Source: Streptomyces alboflavus (lineage in GTDB: Bacteria > Actinomycetota > Actinomycetes > Streptomycetales > Streptomycetaceae). Taken from it: a stretch of 64,000 nucleotides of DNA. Within the stretch, counting starts at the first letter, position 1; every line of letters starts with the position of its first letter. The translations under genes were made by a program, and so were the position numbers. The notes below the pieces were generated by a model, which was given only the letters and a program-made list of their open reading frames with translations, did not search any database and was not told the origin of the DNA. Of this stretch, positions 17,473 through 26,451 are shown one piece after another. The stretch covers positions 124,001 to 188,000 of the forward strand of contig NZ_JNXT01000006.1 in assembly GCF_000716675.1 (NCBI RefSeq), in the 5' to 3' direction.

Positions 17473-17560
17473 TGCGGTAACCCGTTCAGAAGAGCTTGGA
17501 GTTCACAACTTGTACGGGCGGCGTCGGCGCCGCCCGCCATAGGCGGGAGTGGATGAGTCG

Positions 17561-18760
17561 ATGGAGACTCCGGGGTCGCAGTCGTCACTGCACCGAGCAA
17601 ACCTCGAGCGGGTCGTACGCGCGGTACGGCTCGCGGGATCGCTCACGCAGGCGGAGATCGCCAGGACGACGGGCCTGTCCGCCGCGACGGTGTCGAACAT
17701 CGTCCGGGAGCTGAAGGACGGCGGCACCGTCGAGGTCACCCCCACGTCGGCGGGCGGCCGCCGGGCCCGCAGCGTCTCCCTCAGCGGCGACGCCGGCATG
17801 GTCATCGGCATCGACTTCGGCCACACCCACCTGCGCGTCGCCCTCGGCAACCTCGCCCACAAGGTGCTCGCCGAGGAGGCCGAGCCGCTGGACGTGGACG
17901 CCTCCGCCGCGCAGGGCTTCGACCGGGCCGAGCGCCTGGTCGGCAAGCTGATCGAGGCGACCGGAGTGGACCGCGCCAAGGTCGCGGGCGTCGGCCTCGG
18001 CGTGCCCGGGCCCATCGACGTGGAGTCCGGCACCCTCGGCTCCACCGCGATCCTGCCGGGCTGGGCGGGCACCAAGCCGGCCGAGGAGCTGAGGGAGCGG
18101 CTCGGCGTGCCCGTGCACGTCGACAACGACGCCAACCTGGGCGCGCTCGGCGAGCTGGTGTGGGGCGGCGGCCGCGGGGTCAAGGACCTGGCGTACATCA
18201 AGGTCGCGAGCGGTGTCGGCGCCGGCCTGGTGATCAGCGGCCGGATCTACCGGGGGCCCGGCGGCACGGCGGGGGAAATCGGGCATATCACCCTGGATGA
18301 GTCCGGCCCCGTCTGCCGCTGCGGCAACCGCGGCTGCCTGGAGACCTTCACCGCCGCCCGATACGTGCTGCCGCTGCTCCAGTCCAGCCACGGCACCGAC
18401 CTGACCATGGAGCGCGTGGTCGCCCTCGCCCGCGACGGGGACCCGGGCTGCCGCCGGGTGATCTCCGACGTCGGCCGGCACATCGGCAGCGGTGTCGCGA
18501 ACCTGTGCAACCTCCTCAACCCCAGCAGGGTCGTCCTCGGCGGCGCCCTCGCCGAGGCCGGGGAGCTGGTCCTCGCACCGATCAGGGAGTCCGTCGGGCG
18601 CTACGCCATCCCCAGCGCGGCCCGTCAACTCTCCGTACTTCCCGGGGCACTTGGCTCGCGCGCCGAGGTCCTGGGCGCGCTCGCCCTCGCGCTCAGCGAG
18701 ATGGGGGATTCAACCCTTTTGGACGAGACCCTCCCCGCCGCCGCACCCGCCTTCACTTAG
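17561..18760 (+). CDS. rok7B7: ROK-family transcriptional regulator (Rok7B7 type)
   Basis: A 399-residue regulator with an N-terminal winged helix-turn-helix (about 10-65, with SLTQAEIARTTGLSAATVSN) and a C-terminal ROK sugar-kinase-like domain. Visible features are the ATP-binding-like VIGIDFGHTHLRVALG, GVGLGVPGPID and the zinc motif CRCGNRGCLE (C-x-C-x4-C), which with an upstream His defines ROK regulators. Position between ngcG and xylFGH is the same as that of rok7B7 in S. coelicolor, a regulator of xylose uptake, carbon control and development. I use the ATG at 17561; an in-frame GTG 12 bases earlier sits almost on top of its GGGAG. Inverted repeats flank the gene. Confidence 0.88.
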   Translation: METPGSQSSLHRANLERVVRAVRLAGSLTQAEIARTTGLSAATVSNIVRELKDGGTVEVTPTSAGGRRARSVSLSGDAGMVIGIDFGHTHLRVALGNLAHKVLAEEAEPLDVDASAAQGFDRAERLVGKLIEATGVDRAKVAGVGLGVPGPIDVESGTLGSTAILPGWAGTKPAEELRERLGVPVHVDNDANLGALGELVWGGGRGVKDLAYIKVASGVGAGLVISGRIYRGPGGTAGEIGHITLDESGPVCRCGNRGCLETFTAARYVLPLLQSSHGTDLTMERVVALARDGDPGCRRVISDVGRHIGSGVANLCNLLNPSRVVLGGALAEAGELVLAPIRESVGRYAIPSAARQLSVLPGALGSRAEVLGALALALSEMGDSTLLDETLPAAAPAFT

Positions 18761-18768
18761 ATAACGCA

Positions 18769-18807
18769 TGGCACCGTTGTCATCTCGTTAAGGATTTACT
18801 CCTTGAC
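18769..18807. promoter_or_regulatory. operator-like repeats before xylF
   Basis: Two elements. TGGCACCGTTGTCA (18769-18782) is an imperfect palindrome sharing the CGTTGTC half of the GH92 site at 10219. The second (18787-18807) has eight-base arms GTTAAGGA/TCCTTGAC with seven of eight matching around five bases, resembling the repeat before the ROK gene. They lie 76-114 bp upstream of xylF. Confidence 0.5.
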
Positions 18808-18882
18808 GCGTGTCGGGCGGCCGAGTTGACTTCGAGCCACCTCGGCCGCAGCGACGCGGCCACGTCAGGGAGGCACCCCCAA

Positions 18883-19980
18883 ATGAACGCATTGACGCGC
18901 CGCGTCGGCATAGGCACCGTCACCGTTTCCATGGCGCTGGCCTTGGCCGCGTGCGGCGAGGCCGGTGACGGCGACGACAAGGGCAGCGGCGGCGACGGCA
19001 AGACCATCGGCCTGCTCCTGCCGGAGAACAAGACCACCCGCTACGAGACCTTCGACCGCCCCATCATGGAGGCGAAGATCAAGTCGCTGTGCAGCGACTG
19101 CGAGGTCAAGTACAACAACGCCGCGCAGGACATCGAGACCCAGAAGAAGCAGTTCGACGCGCTGATCACGCAGGGCGTCAAGGTGATCATCCTGGACTCG
19201 GTGGACTACAAGTCCACCAAGGGCTGGGTCGAGCGCGCCAAGAAGGACGGCGTGCAGGTCGTCGCGTACGACCGGCTCGCCGAGGGCCCGCTGGCCGCCT
19301 ACGTCAGCTACGACAACGAGAAGATCGGCCGCCTCCAGGGCGGCGCGCTCGTCAAGGCGCTGGGGTCCGAGGCCAAGGACTCCAATGTCGTCATGATCAA
19401 CGGCTCCCCGACCGACCCGAACGCCCCCTTCTTCAAGAAGGGCGCCCACTCGGTGCTCGACAAGAACGTCAAGAAGGTCGCCTACGAGCAGGACATCCCG
19501 GACTGGTCCCCGGACGAGGCGAACAAGAAGATGGCCGCCGCCATCGACAAGCTCGGCAAGGACGGCATCGACGGCGTCTACTCCGCCAACGACGGCATGG
19601 CGGGCGGCATCATCACCGCCCTCAAGCAGCGCGGCATCGACGTCCCCGTCGGCGGCCAGGACGCGGAGCTCGCCGGCATCCAGCGCCTGCTGAGCGGTGA
19701 CCAGGCCTTCACGATCTACAAGCAGATCAAGCCGGAGGCCGAGACCACCGCCGAGATCGCGGTCCGGCTGCTCAAGGACAAGAAGATCGACGACCTGACC
19801 GACCGCAAGGTCAATTCGCTCAGCGGCGACTACAAGGGCATCCCCGCCAAGCTGTACGACGCCCAGGCGATCACCAAGGACGAGGTGGCCGGCACCATCG
19901 TCAAGGACAAGGTCTACAAGGCCAGCGAGATCTGCACCAAGCAGTTCAAGAAGGCCTGCGACGAGGCCGGGATCAAGTAA
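18883..19980 (+). CDS. xylF: xylose-type sugar-binding lipoprotein
   Basis: A 365-residue periplasmic-binding-protein type 1 (ribose/xylose-like) lipoprotein. The signal peptide ends with lipobox LALAAC. The mature protein starts KTIGLLLPENKTTRYE and contains ITQGVKVIILDSVDY, the hinge-region pattern of XylF/RbsB proteins, and GVYSANDGMAGGI. It delivers a pentose, probably xylose, to the XylGH importer. The ATG at 18883 follows GGGAGG. It sits directly after the ROK gene with operator-like repeats between. A hairpin after the gene may protect its message relative to xylGH. Confidence 0.88.
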   Translation: MNALTRRVGIGTVTVSMALALAACGEAGDGDDKGSGGDGKTIGLLLPENKTTRYETFDRPIMEAKIKSLCSDCEVKYNNAAQDIETQKKQFDALITQGVKVIILDSVDYKSTKGWVERAKKDGVQVVAYDRLAEGPLAAYVSYDNEKIGRLQGGALVKALGSEAKDSNVVMINGSPTDPNAPFFKKGAHSVLDKNVKKVAYEQDIPDWSPDEANKKMAAAIDKLGKDGIDGVYSANDGMAGGIITALKQRGIDVPVGGQDAELAGIQRLLSGDQAFTIYKQIKPEAETTAEIAVRLLKDKKIDDLTDRKVNSLSGDYKGIPAKLYDAQAITKDEVAGTIVKDKVYKASEICTKQFKKACDEAGIK

Positions 19981-20042
19981 CTCCCGGTCAGGTTCCAGGT
20001 GTTGACGCGGCCCGCGGGCCGCGAGACACCTTCCCCAGCGGT

Positions 20043-20092
20043 CCGGTGCCCGCCCACTTCATTCCGCCCCGCAGTCGGAGGGCGGGCACCGG
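20043..20092 (+). terminator. hairpin between xylF and xylG (attenuator or mRNA stabiliser)
   Basis: Perfect 13-bp arms at 20043-20055 and 20080-20092 around a 24-base loop, in the 217-bp xylF-xylG gap. Such hairpins often give higher binding-protein expression than permease expression by partial termination or 3' protection. Confidence 0.65.
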
Positions 20093-20197
20093 GCACCTTG
20101 TCCTGCGTGCCGCACGGCCCCGTGTCCCCCACACGCGTCCGTGCCCCACGCGCGCACCACCATCCCCGCCGGTCAGGCGGCGAAGGAGATGATTCAC

Positions 20198-20989
20198 GTG
20201 TCCGCTACGCCCGTGCTGGCGTTGCGCGGGGTCTCCAAGCGGTTCGGCGCCGTCCAGGCGCTCACGGACGTAGACCTCGAGATCCACGCCGGTGAGGTGG
20301 TCGCCCTCGTCGGCGACAACGGCGCCGGCAAGTCCACGCTCGTCAAGACCATTTCCGGGGTCCACCCCATCGACGAGGGCGCCATCGAGTGGGAGGGCAG
20401 GGAGGTCCGCATCGGCCGCCCGCACGACGCCCAGGGCCTCGGCGTGGCGACCGTCTATCAGGACCTCGCGCTCTGCGACAACCTCGACGTCGTCGCCAAC
20501 CTCTTCCTCGGCAGCGAGCTGAAGAGCGCCAGCGTCCTGGACGAGATCAAGATGGAGAAGCGGGCCCGGGTGCTCCTGGACACGCTGTCCATCCGTATCC
20601 CCAGCGTCCGCATCCCCGTCGCCGCTCTCTCCGGCGGCCAGCGGCAGGTCGTCGCCATCGCCCGCGCGCTGGTCGGCGACCCCAAGGTCGTCATCCTCGA
20701 CGAGCCCACCGCGGCTCTCGGCGTCGAGCAGACCGCCCAGGTCCTCGACCTGGTGGAGCGCCTGCGCGAGCGCGGCCACGGCGTGATCCTCATCAGCCAC
20801 AACATGGCCGACGTCCAGGCCGTCGCCGACCGGGTCGCGGTCCTGCGCCTCGGCCGCAACAACGGCGTCTTCCGGGTCGCCGACACCTCGCCCGAGGAAG
20901 TCATCGCCGCCATCACCGGCGCCACGGACAACGCCGTCACCCGCCGCAGGGCGCGCACGGCCACGGCAACGAAGGAGGGCGCGAAGTGA
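20198..20989 (+). CDS. xylG: xylose-type ABC transporter ATPase, single cassette
   Basis: A 263-residue ATP-binding protein with one complete cassette: Walker A GDNGAGKST (about 39-47), Q-loop VYQDLALC, signature LSGGQRQ, Walker B VVILDEPTAALG and switch His in LISHN. Sugar-family ATPases such as E. coli XylG normally carry two fused cassettes (about 500 residues), so this is the short actinobacterial form acting as a homodimer. The GTG at 20198 follows AAGGAG at nine nt; the ATG at 20189 overlaps that site. Its end overlaps xylH by a GTGA. Confidence 0.87.
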   Translation: MSATPVLALRGVSKRFGAVQALTDVDLEIHAGEVVALVGDNGAGKSTLVKTISGVHPIDEGAIEWEGREVRIGRPHDAQGLGVATVYQDLALCDNLDVVANLFLGSELKSASVLDEIKMEKRARVLLDTLSIRIPSVRIPVAALSGGQRQVVAIARALVGDPKVVILDEPTAALGVEQTAQVLDLVERLRERGHGVILISHNMADVQAVADRVAVLRLGRNNGVFRVADTSPEEVIAAITGATDNAVTRRRARTATATKEGAK

Positions 20990-22302
20990 GCGACCTCGCC
21001 AAGACCCCCGACACCGACAAGGTCCAGGCGGCCACCGGCACCGCCGTGGACGCCGAGCCGTCCGCGACCCCCGCCGCGGCCGTCGACCCGCGCCTGCTGG
21101 TGCGCGAGCAGGGCTTCGCCGGTTACTGGTCGGAGTTCGTCCGCAAGATCCGCGGCGGTGAGCTCGGCTCGCTGCCCGTCGTCGTCGGCCTCATCGTCAT
21201 CGCCCTGGTCTTCCAGCTCCAGAACGACAAGTTCCTGTCCGCCTCCAGCCTCGCCAACATCGCGGTGTTCACCTCCGGCGTCGGCATCATGTCGGTCGGC
21301 ATCGTCTTCGTGCTGCTGCTCGGCGAGATCGACCTGTCCGTGGGCTCCGTCGCCGGTGTGGGTGCCGCCGTCTGGGCGGTCCTGAGCGTCACCCACGGGT
21401 GGGGCGACTGGCTGTCGGTGTTCGTGGCCATCGCCTCGGGCCTGGTGATCGGCGCGCTGCACGGCTTCTTCTTCGCCAAGATCGGCGTACCGGCCTTCGT
21501 GGTCACCCTGGCGGGCTTCCTCGGCTGGAGCGGTCTGCAGATCTGGCTGATGGGCAAGGAGGGCAGCATCAACACGCCCACCGGCTCCGTCGTCGAGGAC
21601 CTGACCACGCACTTCTTCGCCGACAAGGCCGCCGCGTACGGCCTGGCCCTGATCGCCGTGCTCGCCTACGGGGCCTCCCAGTACCTGGACGCCCGGCGCC
21701 GCAAGAACGCCGAGCTGCCCTCGCGGCCGCTCAGCGAGATCCTGCTGCGCACCGGCCTGCTCGCGGTCCTCGCCTTCGTCGCCGCGTACTTCCTGAACGA
21801 GCCGGAGGGCGCCCGCGGCCTTCCGCTCGCCCTGGTGCTCTTCCTCGCCGTGCTCGTGATCGCGGACTTCGTGGCCCGCCGCACCACCTTCGGCCGTCAG
21901 GTCTTCGCGGTCGGCGGCAACGCGGAGGCGGCGCGCCGCGCGGGCATCAACGTCGACCGGGTGCGGATCACCGTGTTCGCGATCTCCGGCATGCTGGCCG
22001 CCTTCGGCGGGCTCTTCATCGCGAGCCTCTCCGGTGGCGCGACCAAGAGCCTCGGCGCCGGCAACACCCTGATGATGGTGATCGCGGCGGCGGTCATCGG
22101 CGGCACCAGCCTCTTCGGCGGCCGCGGCAAGATCTGGTCCGCCATGCTCGGCATGCTGGTGATCCAGTCGATCCAGCAGGGCCTGAACCTGGAGGGCATG
22201 CCCAACGAGATCCAGTACATGATCACCGGCGCGGTGCTGCTCGCCGCCGTCGTGATCGACTCGGTCTCGCGCAAGACCCAGAAGTCCGCGGGCCGCGCCT
22301 GA
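20986..22302 (+). CDS. xylH: xylose-type ABC transporter permease
   Basis: A 438-residue permease of the RbsC/XylH family. A 50-residue hydrophilic N-terminus is followed by about ten hydrophobic helices. Diagnostic segments are GEIDLSVGSVAGVGAAVWA in the first half and the loop FAVGGNAEAARRAGINVDRV, the family cytoplasmic coupling region. The GTG start at 20986 overlaps the xylG stop (GTGA) with AGGAGG inside xylG, so translation is coupled. It is the last gene of xylFGH and is followed by a large hairpin. Confidence 0.9.
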   Translation: MSDLAKTPDTDKVQAATGTAVDAEPSATPAAAVDPRLLVREQGFAGYWSEFVRKIRGGELGSLPVVVGLIVIALVFQLQNDKFLSASSLANIAVFTSGVGIMSVGIVFVLLLGEIDLSVGSVAGVGAAVWAVLSVTHGWGDWLSVFVAIASGLVIGALHGFFFAKIGVPAFVVTLAGFLGWSGLQIWLMGKEGSINTPTGSVVEDLTTHFFADKAAAYGLALIAVLAYGASQYLDARRRKNAELPSRPLSEILLRTGLLAVLAFVAAYFLNEPEGARGLPLALVLFLAVLVIADFVARRTTFGRQVFAVGGNAEAARRAGINVDRVRITVFAISGMLAAFGGLFIASLSGGATKSLGAGNTLMMVIAAAVIGGTSLFGGRGKIWSAMLGMLVIQSIQQGLNLEGMPNEIQYMITGAVLLAAVVIDSVSRKTQKSAGRA

Positions 22303-22330
22303 TCCCGCAGGTCCGCGCTTGATCACGCGT

Positions 22331-22371
22331 GCCCGTGCCCGGTACCGGACATTCCGGTACCGGGCACGGGC
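22331..22371 (+). terminator. xylFGH terminator, perfect 19-bp stem
   Basis: Arms 22331-22349 and 22353-22371 are perfect complements around a CAT loop, 28 bp after xylH. It also insulates dxs from read-through. Confidence 0.88.
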
Positions 22372-22569
22372 ATGTCCCCGAATGGGAACATCCGTTCCCG
22401 TCCGGGGGGCCGGAAATCCGGGCCGCCCCCGGTCGTACCAGTCGATTTACAGCCGATCGCGTGACGCGGGACCCTTGGCCCGGACTACGCCGTCAGCGGC
22501 GGAACATTAGACTCGACAGGCCCGGCAATGCTCGAACAGCGCTACACGCTCTACTGCAAGGAGGCACGG

Positions 22570-24507
22570 GTGCCGCTGCTGACCCGCATCACGGGACCGC
22601 GCGATCTGGACCTGCTCGGCCCGGAACAGCTCAACCAGCTGGCGGACGAGATCCGCGGCTTCCTCGTCGACGCTGTCTCCAAGACCGGCGGTCACCTCGG
22701 CCCCAACCTCGGTGTCGTCGAGCTGACCATCGCCCTGCACCGCGTCTTCGAGTCGCCGAAGGACAAGGTCCTGTGGGACACCGGCCACCAGGCCTACGTC
22801 CACAAGCTGCTCACCGGCCGCCAGGACTTCGCCAAGCTGCGCGCCAAGGGCGGCCTGTCCGGCTACCCCTCGCGCGCCGAGTCCGACCACGACGTGATCG
22901 AGAACAGCCACGCCTCCACCGTCCTCGGCTGGGCCGACGGCCTGGCCAAGGCCAACGAGGTGCGCGGCAAGGAGTACGCCGACCGGGCTGTGGTCGCCGT
23001 CATCGGTGACGGCGCCCTCACCGGCGGCATGGCCTGGGAAGCGCTGAACAACATCGCGGCCGCCAAGGACCGCCCGCTCGTCATCGTCGTCAACGACAAC
23101 GAGCGTTCCTACGCTCCCACCATCGGCGGCCTCGCCAACCACCTCGCCACCCTGCGCACCACCGACGGCTACGAACGCTTCCTGGCCCGCGGCAAGGACC
23201 TCCTGGAGCGCACCCCCGTCGTCGGCAAGCCGCTGTACGAGACGCTGCACGGCGCCAAGAAGGGCCTGAAGGACTTCATCGCCCCGCAGGGCATGTTCGA
23301 GGACCTCGGCCTGAAGTACGTCGGCCCCATCGACGGCCACGACATCGAGGCCCTGGAGTCGGCCCTGCAGCGCGCCAAGCGCTTCAACGGCCCCGTCATC
23401 GTGCACTGCATCACCGAGAAGGGCCGCGGCTACAAACCCGCGGAGGACGACGAGGCCGACCACTTCCACGGCATCGGCCCGATCCACCCCGACACCGGCC
23501 TCCCGATCGCCGCGGGCGGCATGGACTGGACGTCCGTCTTCGGCGAGGAGATGGTCAAGCTCGGCCACGAGCGGGACGACATCGTCGCCATCACCGCGGC
23601 CATGCTCCAGCCCGTCGGCCTGCAGAAGTTCGCCAAGGCCTTCCCCGACCGGGTCTACGACGTCGGCATCGCCGAGCAGCACGCCGCCGTCAGCGCCGCG
23701 GGCCTCGCCTCCGGCGGCGTCCACCCCGTCTTCGCCGTGTACGCGACCTTCCTCAACCGCGCCTTCGACCAGCTCCTGATGGACGTGGCCCTGCACAAGT
23801 GCGGCGTCACCTTCGTCCTGGACCGCGCGGGCGTGACCGGCACCGACGGCGCCTCGCACAACGGCATGTGGGACATGTCGATCCTGCAGTGCGTGCCGAC
23901 CCTGCGCATCGCCGCGCCCCGCGACGCCGACCAGGTCCGCCTCCAGCTCCGCGAGGCCGTCGAGGTCGACGACGCGCCGACCGTCGTGCGCTACTCCAAG
24001 GGCGCCGTCGGCCCCGCCGTGCAGGCGGTCGGCAAGGTCGGCGGCATGGACGTGCTGCGCAAGGCCGACACGGACCGGCCCGACGTGCTGCTCGTCTCTG
24101 TGGGCGCGCTCGCCCCGATGTGCCTGGAGATCGCCGACCTGCTCGACAAGCAGGGCATCTCCACCACCGTCGTCGACCCCCGCTGGGTCAAGCCGGTCGA
24201 CGAGGCGATGGCACCGCTCGCCGAGCAGCACCGCGTCGTCGTCACCGTCGAGGACAACTCCCGCGCGGGCGGCGTCGGTTCGGCCGTCGCCCAGGCCCTC
24301 AGGGACGCGGGCGTGGACGTGCCGCTGCGCGACTTCGGCATCCCGCCGCGCTTCCTCGACCACGCCTCGCGCAAGGAGGTCATGGCGGAGATCGGCCTGA
24401 CGGCCCCGGACATCGCCCGCCAGGTGACGGGTCTGGTCGCCAAGCTGGACGGCAGGTTCGAGCGCAACGCGGCGTCCGTGGACTCCGTGGAGCCCGCGCG
24501 CGACTGA
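22570..24507 (+). CDS. dxs: 1-deoxy-D-xylulose-5-phosphate synthase
   Basis: A 645-residue thiamine-diphosphate enzyme that condenses pyruvate and glyceraldehyde 3-phosphate, the first step of the MEP isoprenoid pathway. The ThDP motif starts at [16 protein letters not shown] and ends at [10 protein letters not shown]-terminal [18 protein letters not shown] and central [19 protein letters not shown] and [15 protein letters not shown] are characteristic DXS segments. The length matches the family. The start is GTG at 22570 with AAGGAGG five nt upstream; an in-frame ATG at 22528 would add 14 residues and lacks a ribosome site. It is monocistronic between two hairpins. Confidence 0.95.
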   Translation: MPLLTRITGPRDLDLLGPEQLNQLADEIRGFLVDAVSKTGGHLGPNLGVVELTIALHRVFESPKDKVLWDTGHQAYVHKLLTGRQDFAKLRAKGGLSGYPSRAESDHDVIENSHASTVLGWADGLAKANEVRGKEYADRAVVAVIGDGALTGGMAWEALNNIAAAKDRPLVIVVNDNERSYAPTIGGLANHLATLRTTDGYERFLARGKDLLERTPVVGKPLYETLHGAKKGLKDFIAPQGMFEDLGLKYVGPIDGHDIEALESALQRAKRFNGPVIVHCITEKGRGYKPAEDDEADHFHGIGPIHPDTGLPIAAGGMDWTSVFGEEMVKLGHERDDIVAITAAMLQPVGLQKFAKAFPDRVYDVGIAEQHAAVSAAGLASGGVHPVFAVYATFLNRAFDQLLMDVALHKCGVTFVLDRAGVTGTDGASHNGMWDMSILQCVPTLRIAAPRDADQVRLQLREAVEVDDAPTVVRYSKGAVGPAVQAVGKVGGMDVLRKADTDRPDVLLVSVGALAPMCLEIADLLDKQGISTTVVDPRWVKPVDEAMAPLAEQHRVVVTVEDNSRAGGVGSAVAQALRDAGVDVPLRDFGIPPRFLDHASRKEVMAEIGLTAPDIARQVTGLVAKLDGRFERNAASVDSVEPARD

Positions 24508-24514
24508 CGTACGC

Positions 24515-24550
24515 GACCGACGTTGACGACCGACGTTGACGACCGACGTA
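24515..24550. repeat. 13-bp direct repeat after dxs
   Basis: GACCGACGTTGAC occurs twice in direct tandem, followed by a partial third copy. It lies between the dxs stop and its terminator; no function is evident. Confidence 0.7.
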
Positions 24551-24555
24551 TCCGG

Positions 24556-24599
24556 ATGGGCCGGTTTCGCCACCATGAAGAGTGGTGAAACCGGCCCAT
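24556..24599 (+). terminator. dxs terminator
   Basis: Long inverted repeat (ATGGGCCGGTTTC... pairing with ...GAAACCGGCCCAT, one bulge) with a short loop, followed by TTTG, about 50 bp after the dxs stop. Confidence 0.82.
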
Positions 24600-24682
24600 T
24601 TGCGTGAATCCACCCGCGTCGGGGCATAAGCAGAACGTGCCCTCTCGATCATGTCGAGGACGACAAGCGTGGGAGGTACGCC

Positions 24683-26206
24683 GTGAGCAGCACCCTCTTC
24701 CGGACGAAGAAGGTCGAGCAGTCCATCCTCGACACCGAGGAACCAGAACACGCGCTCAAGAAATCCTTGTCCGCACTGGACCTGACCGTCTTCGGCGTCG
24801 GTGTCATCATCGGCACCGGCATCTTCGTCCTGACCGGCACGGTCGCCAAGAACAACGCCGGTCCCTCGGTGGCCCTGGCCTTCGTGGTCGCCGGGGTCGT
24901 CTGCGCCCTCGCGGCGCTCTGCTACGCCGAGTTCGCCTCCACGCTCCCGGTGGCGGGGTCCGCGTACACGTTCTCGTACGCGTCGCTCGGTGAGCTGCCC
25001 GCCTGGATCATCGGCTGGGACCTCGTCCTGGAGTTCGCGCTCGGCACGGCGGTGGTCGCCGTCGGCTGGTCCGGGTACATCGCCTCGCTGCTCGACAACG
25101 CGGGCTGGCATCTGCCCGAGGCGCTCGGCAGCAGGGACGCGGCCGACGGCTTCGGCTTCGACATCCTCGCCGCCGCCCTGGTCCTGCTGCTCACCGTCAT
25201 CCTCGTCCTCGGCATGAAGCTGTCCGCGCGCATCACGTCCCTCGTCGTCGCCATCAAGGTGACGGTCGTCCTGGTCGTGATCATCGCGGGCGCCTTCTTC
25301 ATCGAGAGCAAGAACTACGACCCGTTCATCCCCAAGGCCCAGGAGGTCGAGGCGGGCGGCGGTCTGGACTCCCCGCTGATCCAGCTCATGTTCGGCTGGG
25401 CGCCGAGCAACTTCGGCGTGATGGGCATCTTCACCGCCGCCTCCGTCGTCTTCTTCGCCTTCATCGGCTTCGACGTCGTGGCCACCGCCGCCGAGGAGAC
25501 CAAGGACCCGCAGCGGGCCATGCCGCGCGGCATCCTCGGCTCGCTGCTCATCTGCACCACGCTGTACGTGGCCGTGTCGGTCGTCGTGACCGGCATGCAG
25601 CACTACTCCGAGCTGTCCGTGGACGCCCCGCTCGCCGACGCGTTCAAGGCCACCGGGCACCCCTGGTACGCGGGCTTCATCAGCTTCGGCGCCGCCGTCG
25701 GCCTCACCACGGTCTGCATGATCCTGCTGCTCGGTCAGACCCGGGTGTTCTTCGCGATGAGCCGCGACGGACTCCTGCCGCGCTTCTTCTCCCGCGTCCA
25801 CCCGCGCTTCAAGACCCCGCACCGGCCGACGATCCTGCTCGGTGTGCTCATCGCCGTCGTGGCCGGCTTCACCCCGCTCAGCGAACTCGCCGAGCTGGTG
25901 AACATCGGCACCCTGTTCGCCTTCGTGATCGTCGCGGTCGGCGTGGTCATCCTCCGCAGGACGCGCCCCGATCTGCACCGCTCCTTCCGCACCCCGTGGG
26001 TGCCGGTCCTGCCGATCCTGTCCGTCGGCGCCTCGCTGTGGCTGATGCTCAACCTGCCCGCCGAGACCTGGGTCCGGTTCGGCGCGTGGATGCTGCTCGG
26101 CGTCGTCGTCTACTTCCTCTACAGCCGCTCGCACAGCCGCCTGGGACGGCAGGAGGAGACGACGGTGGGCGAGGTGCTGCGCCCGCCGGGCCGCGGCGAG
26201 AAGTAG
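24683..26206 (+). CDS. APC-family amino-acid permease
   Basis: A 507-residue membrane protein with about 12 hydrophobic helices. Helix 1 carries VFGVGVIIGTGIFVLTG, the unwound-helix substrate site of the amino acid-polyamine-organocation superfamily. The FAFIGFDVVATAAEETKDPQRAMPRGI loop is the conserved segment of cationic-amino-acid (CAT/YfnA-like) transporters. Transport of a cationic or small neutral amino acid by proton symport is likely; the exact substrate cannot be assigned. GTG at 24683 follows GGGAGG at six nt. It is a single gene, convergent with the exported protein at 26452. Confidence 0.88.
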   Translation: MSSTLFRTKKVEQSILDTEEPEHALKKSLSALDLTVFGVGVIIGTGIFVLTGTVAKNNAGPSVALAFVVAGVVCALAALCYAEFASTLPVAGSAYTFSYASLGELPAWIIGWDLVLEFALGTAVVAVGWSGYIASLLDNAGWHLPEALGSRDAADGFGFDILAAALVLLLTVILVLGMKLSARITSLVVAIKVTVVLVVIIAGAFFIESKNYDPFIPKAQEVEAGGGLDSPLIQLMFGWAPSNFGVMGIFTAASVVFFAFIGFDVVATAAEETKDPQRAMPRGILGSLLICTTLYVAVSVVVTGMQHYSELSVDAPLADAFKATGHPWYAGFISFGAAVGLTTVCMILLLGQTRVFFAMSRDGLLPRFFSRVHPRFKTPHRPTILLGVLIAVVAGFTPLSELAELVNIGTLFAFVIVAVGVVILRRTRPDLHRSFRTPWVPVLPILSVGASLWLMLNLPAETWVRFGAWMLLGVVVYFLYSRSHSRLGRQEETTVGEVLRPPGRGEK

Positions 26207-26397
26207 CCGACGGCCGCCCCCGCGGGCACAGTCGCGCTGCAAATCCTGCCCCCGGAGCGGCCGGTCCGGGCAGCCTTCGGTCCCGATCCGGTGGGGACGG
26301 CGGGTGCGGCGGGGGAGTGCGTACGGGAGTGCGTACGGGGGGTGGCCGAGGGAGCCGTGGGGGACGGTGGTCCCGGGGCGGGCCCGAGGTGGGCGCG

Positions 26398-26437
26398 GGC
26401 GCCCCTCGGGGGCCACCCGGGTGCCCCCTGGGGCGCC
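26398..26437. terminator. bidirectional terminator hairpin
   Basis: Outer arms GGCGCCCC/GGGGCGCC and inner arms GGGGGC/GCCCCC form one extended hairpin between the convergent permease gene and the gene ending at 26452. Confidence 0.75.
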
Positions 26438-26451
26438 TCGGCTGCCTCCGC

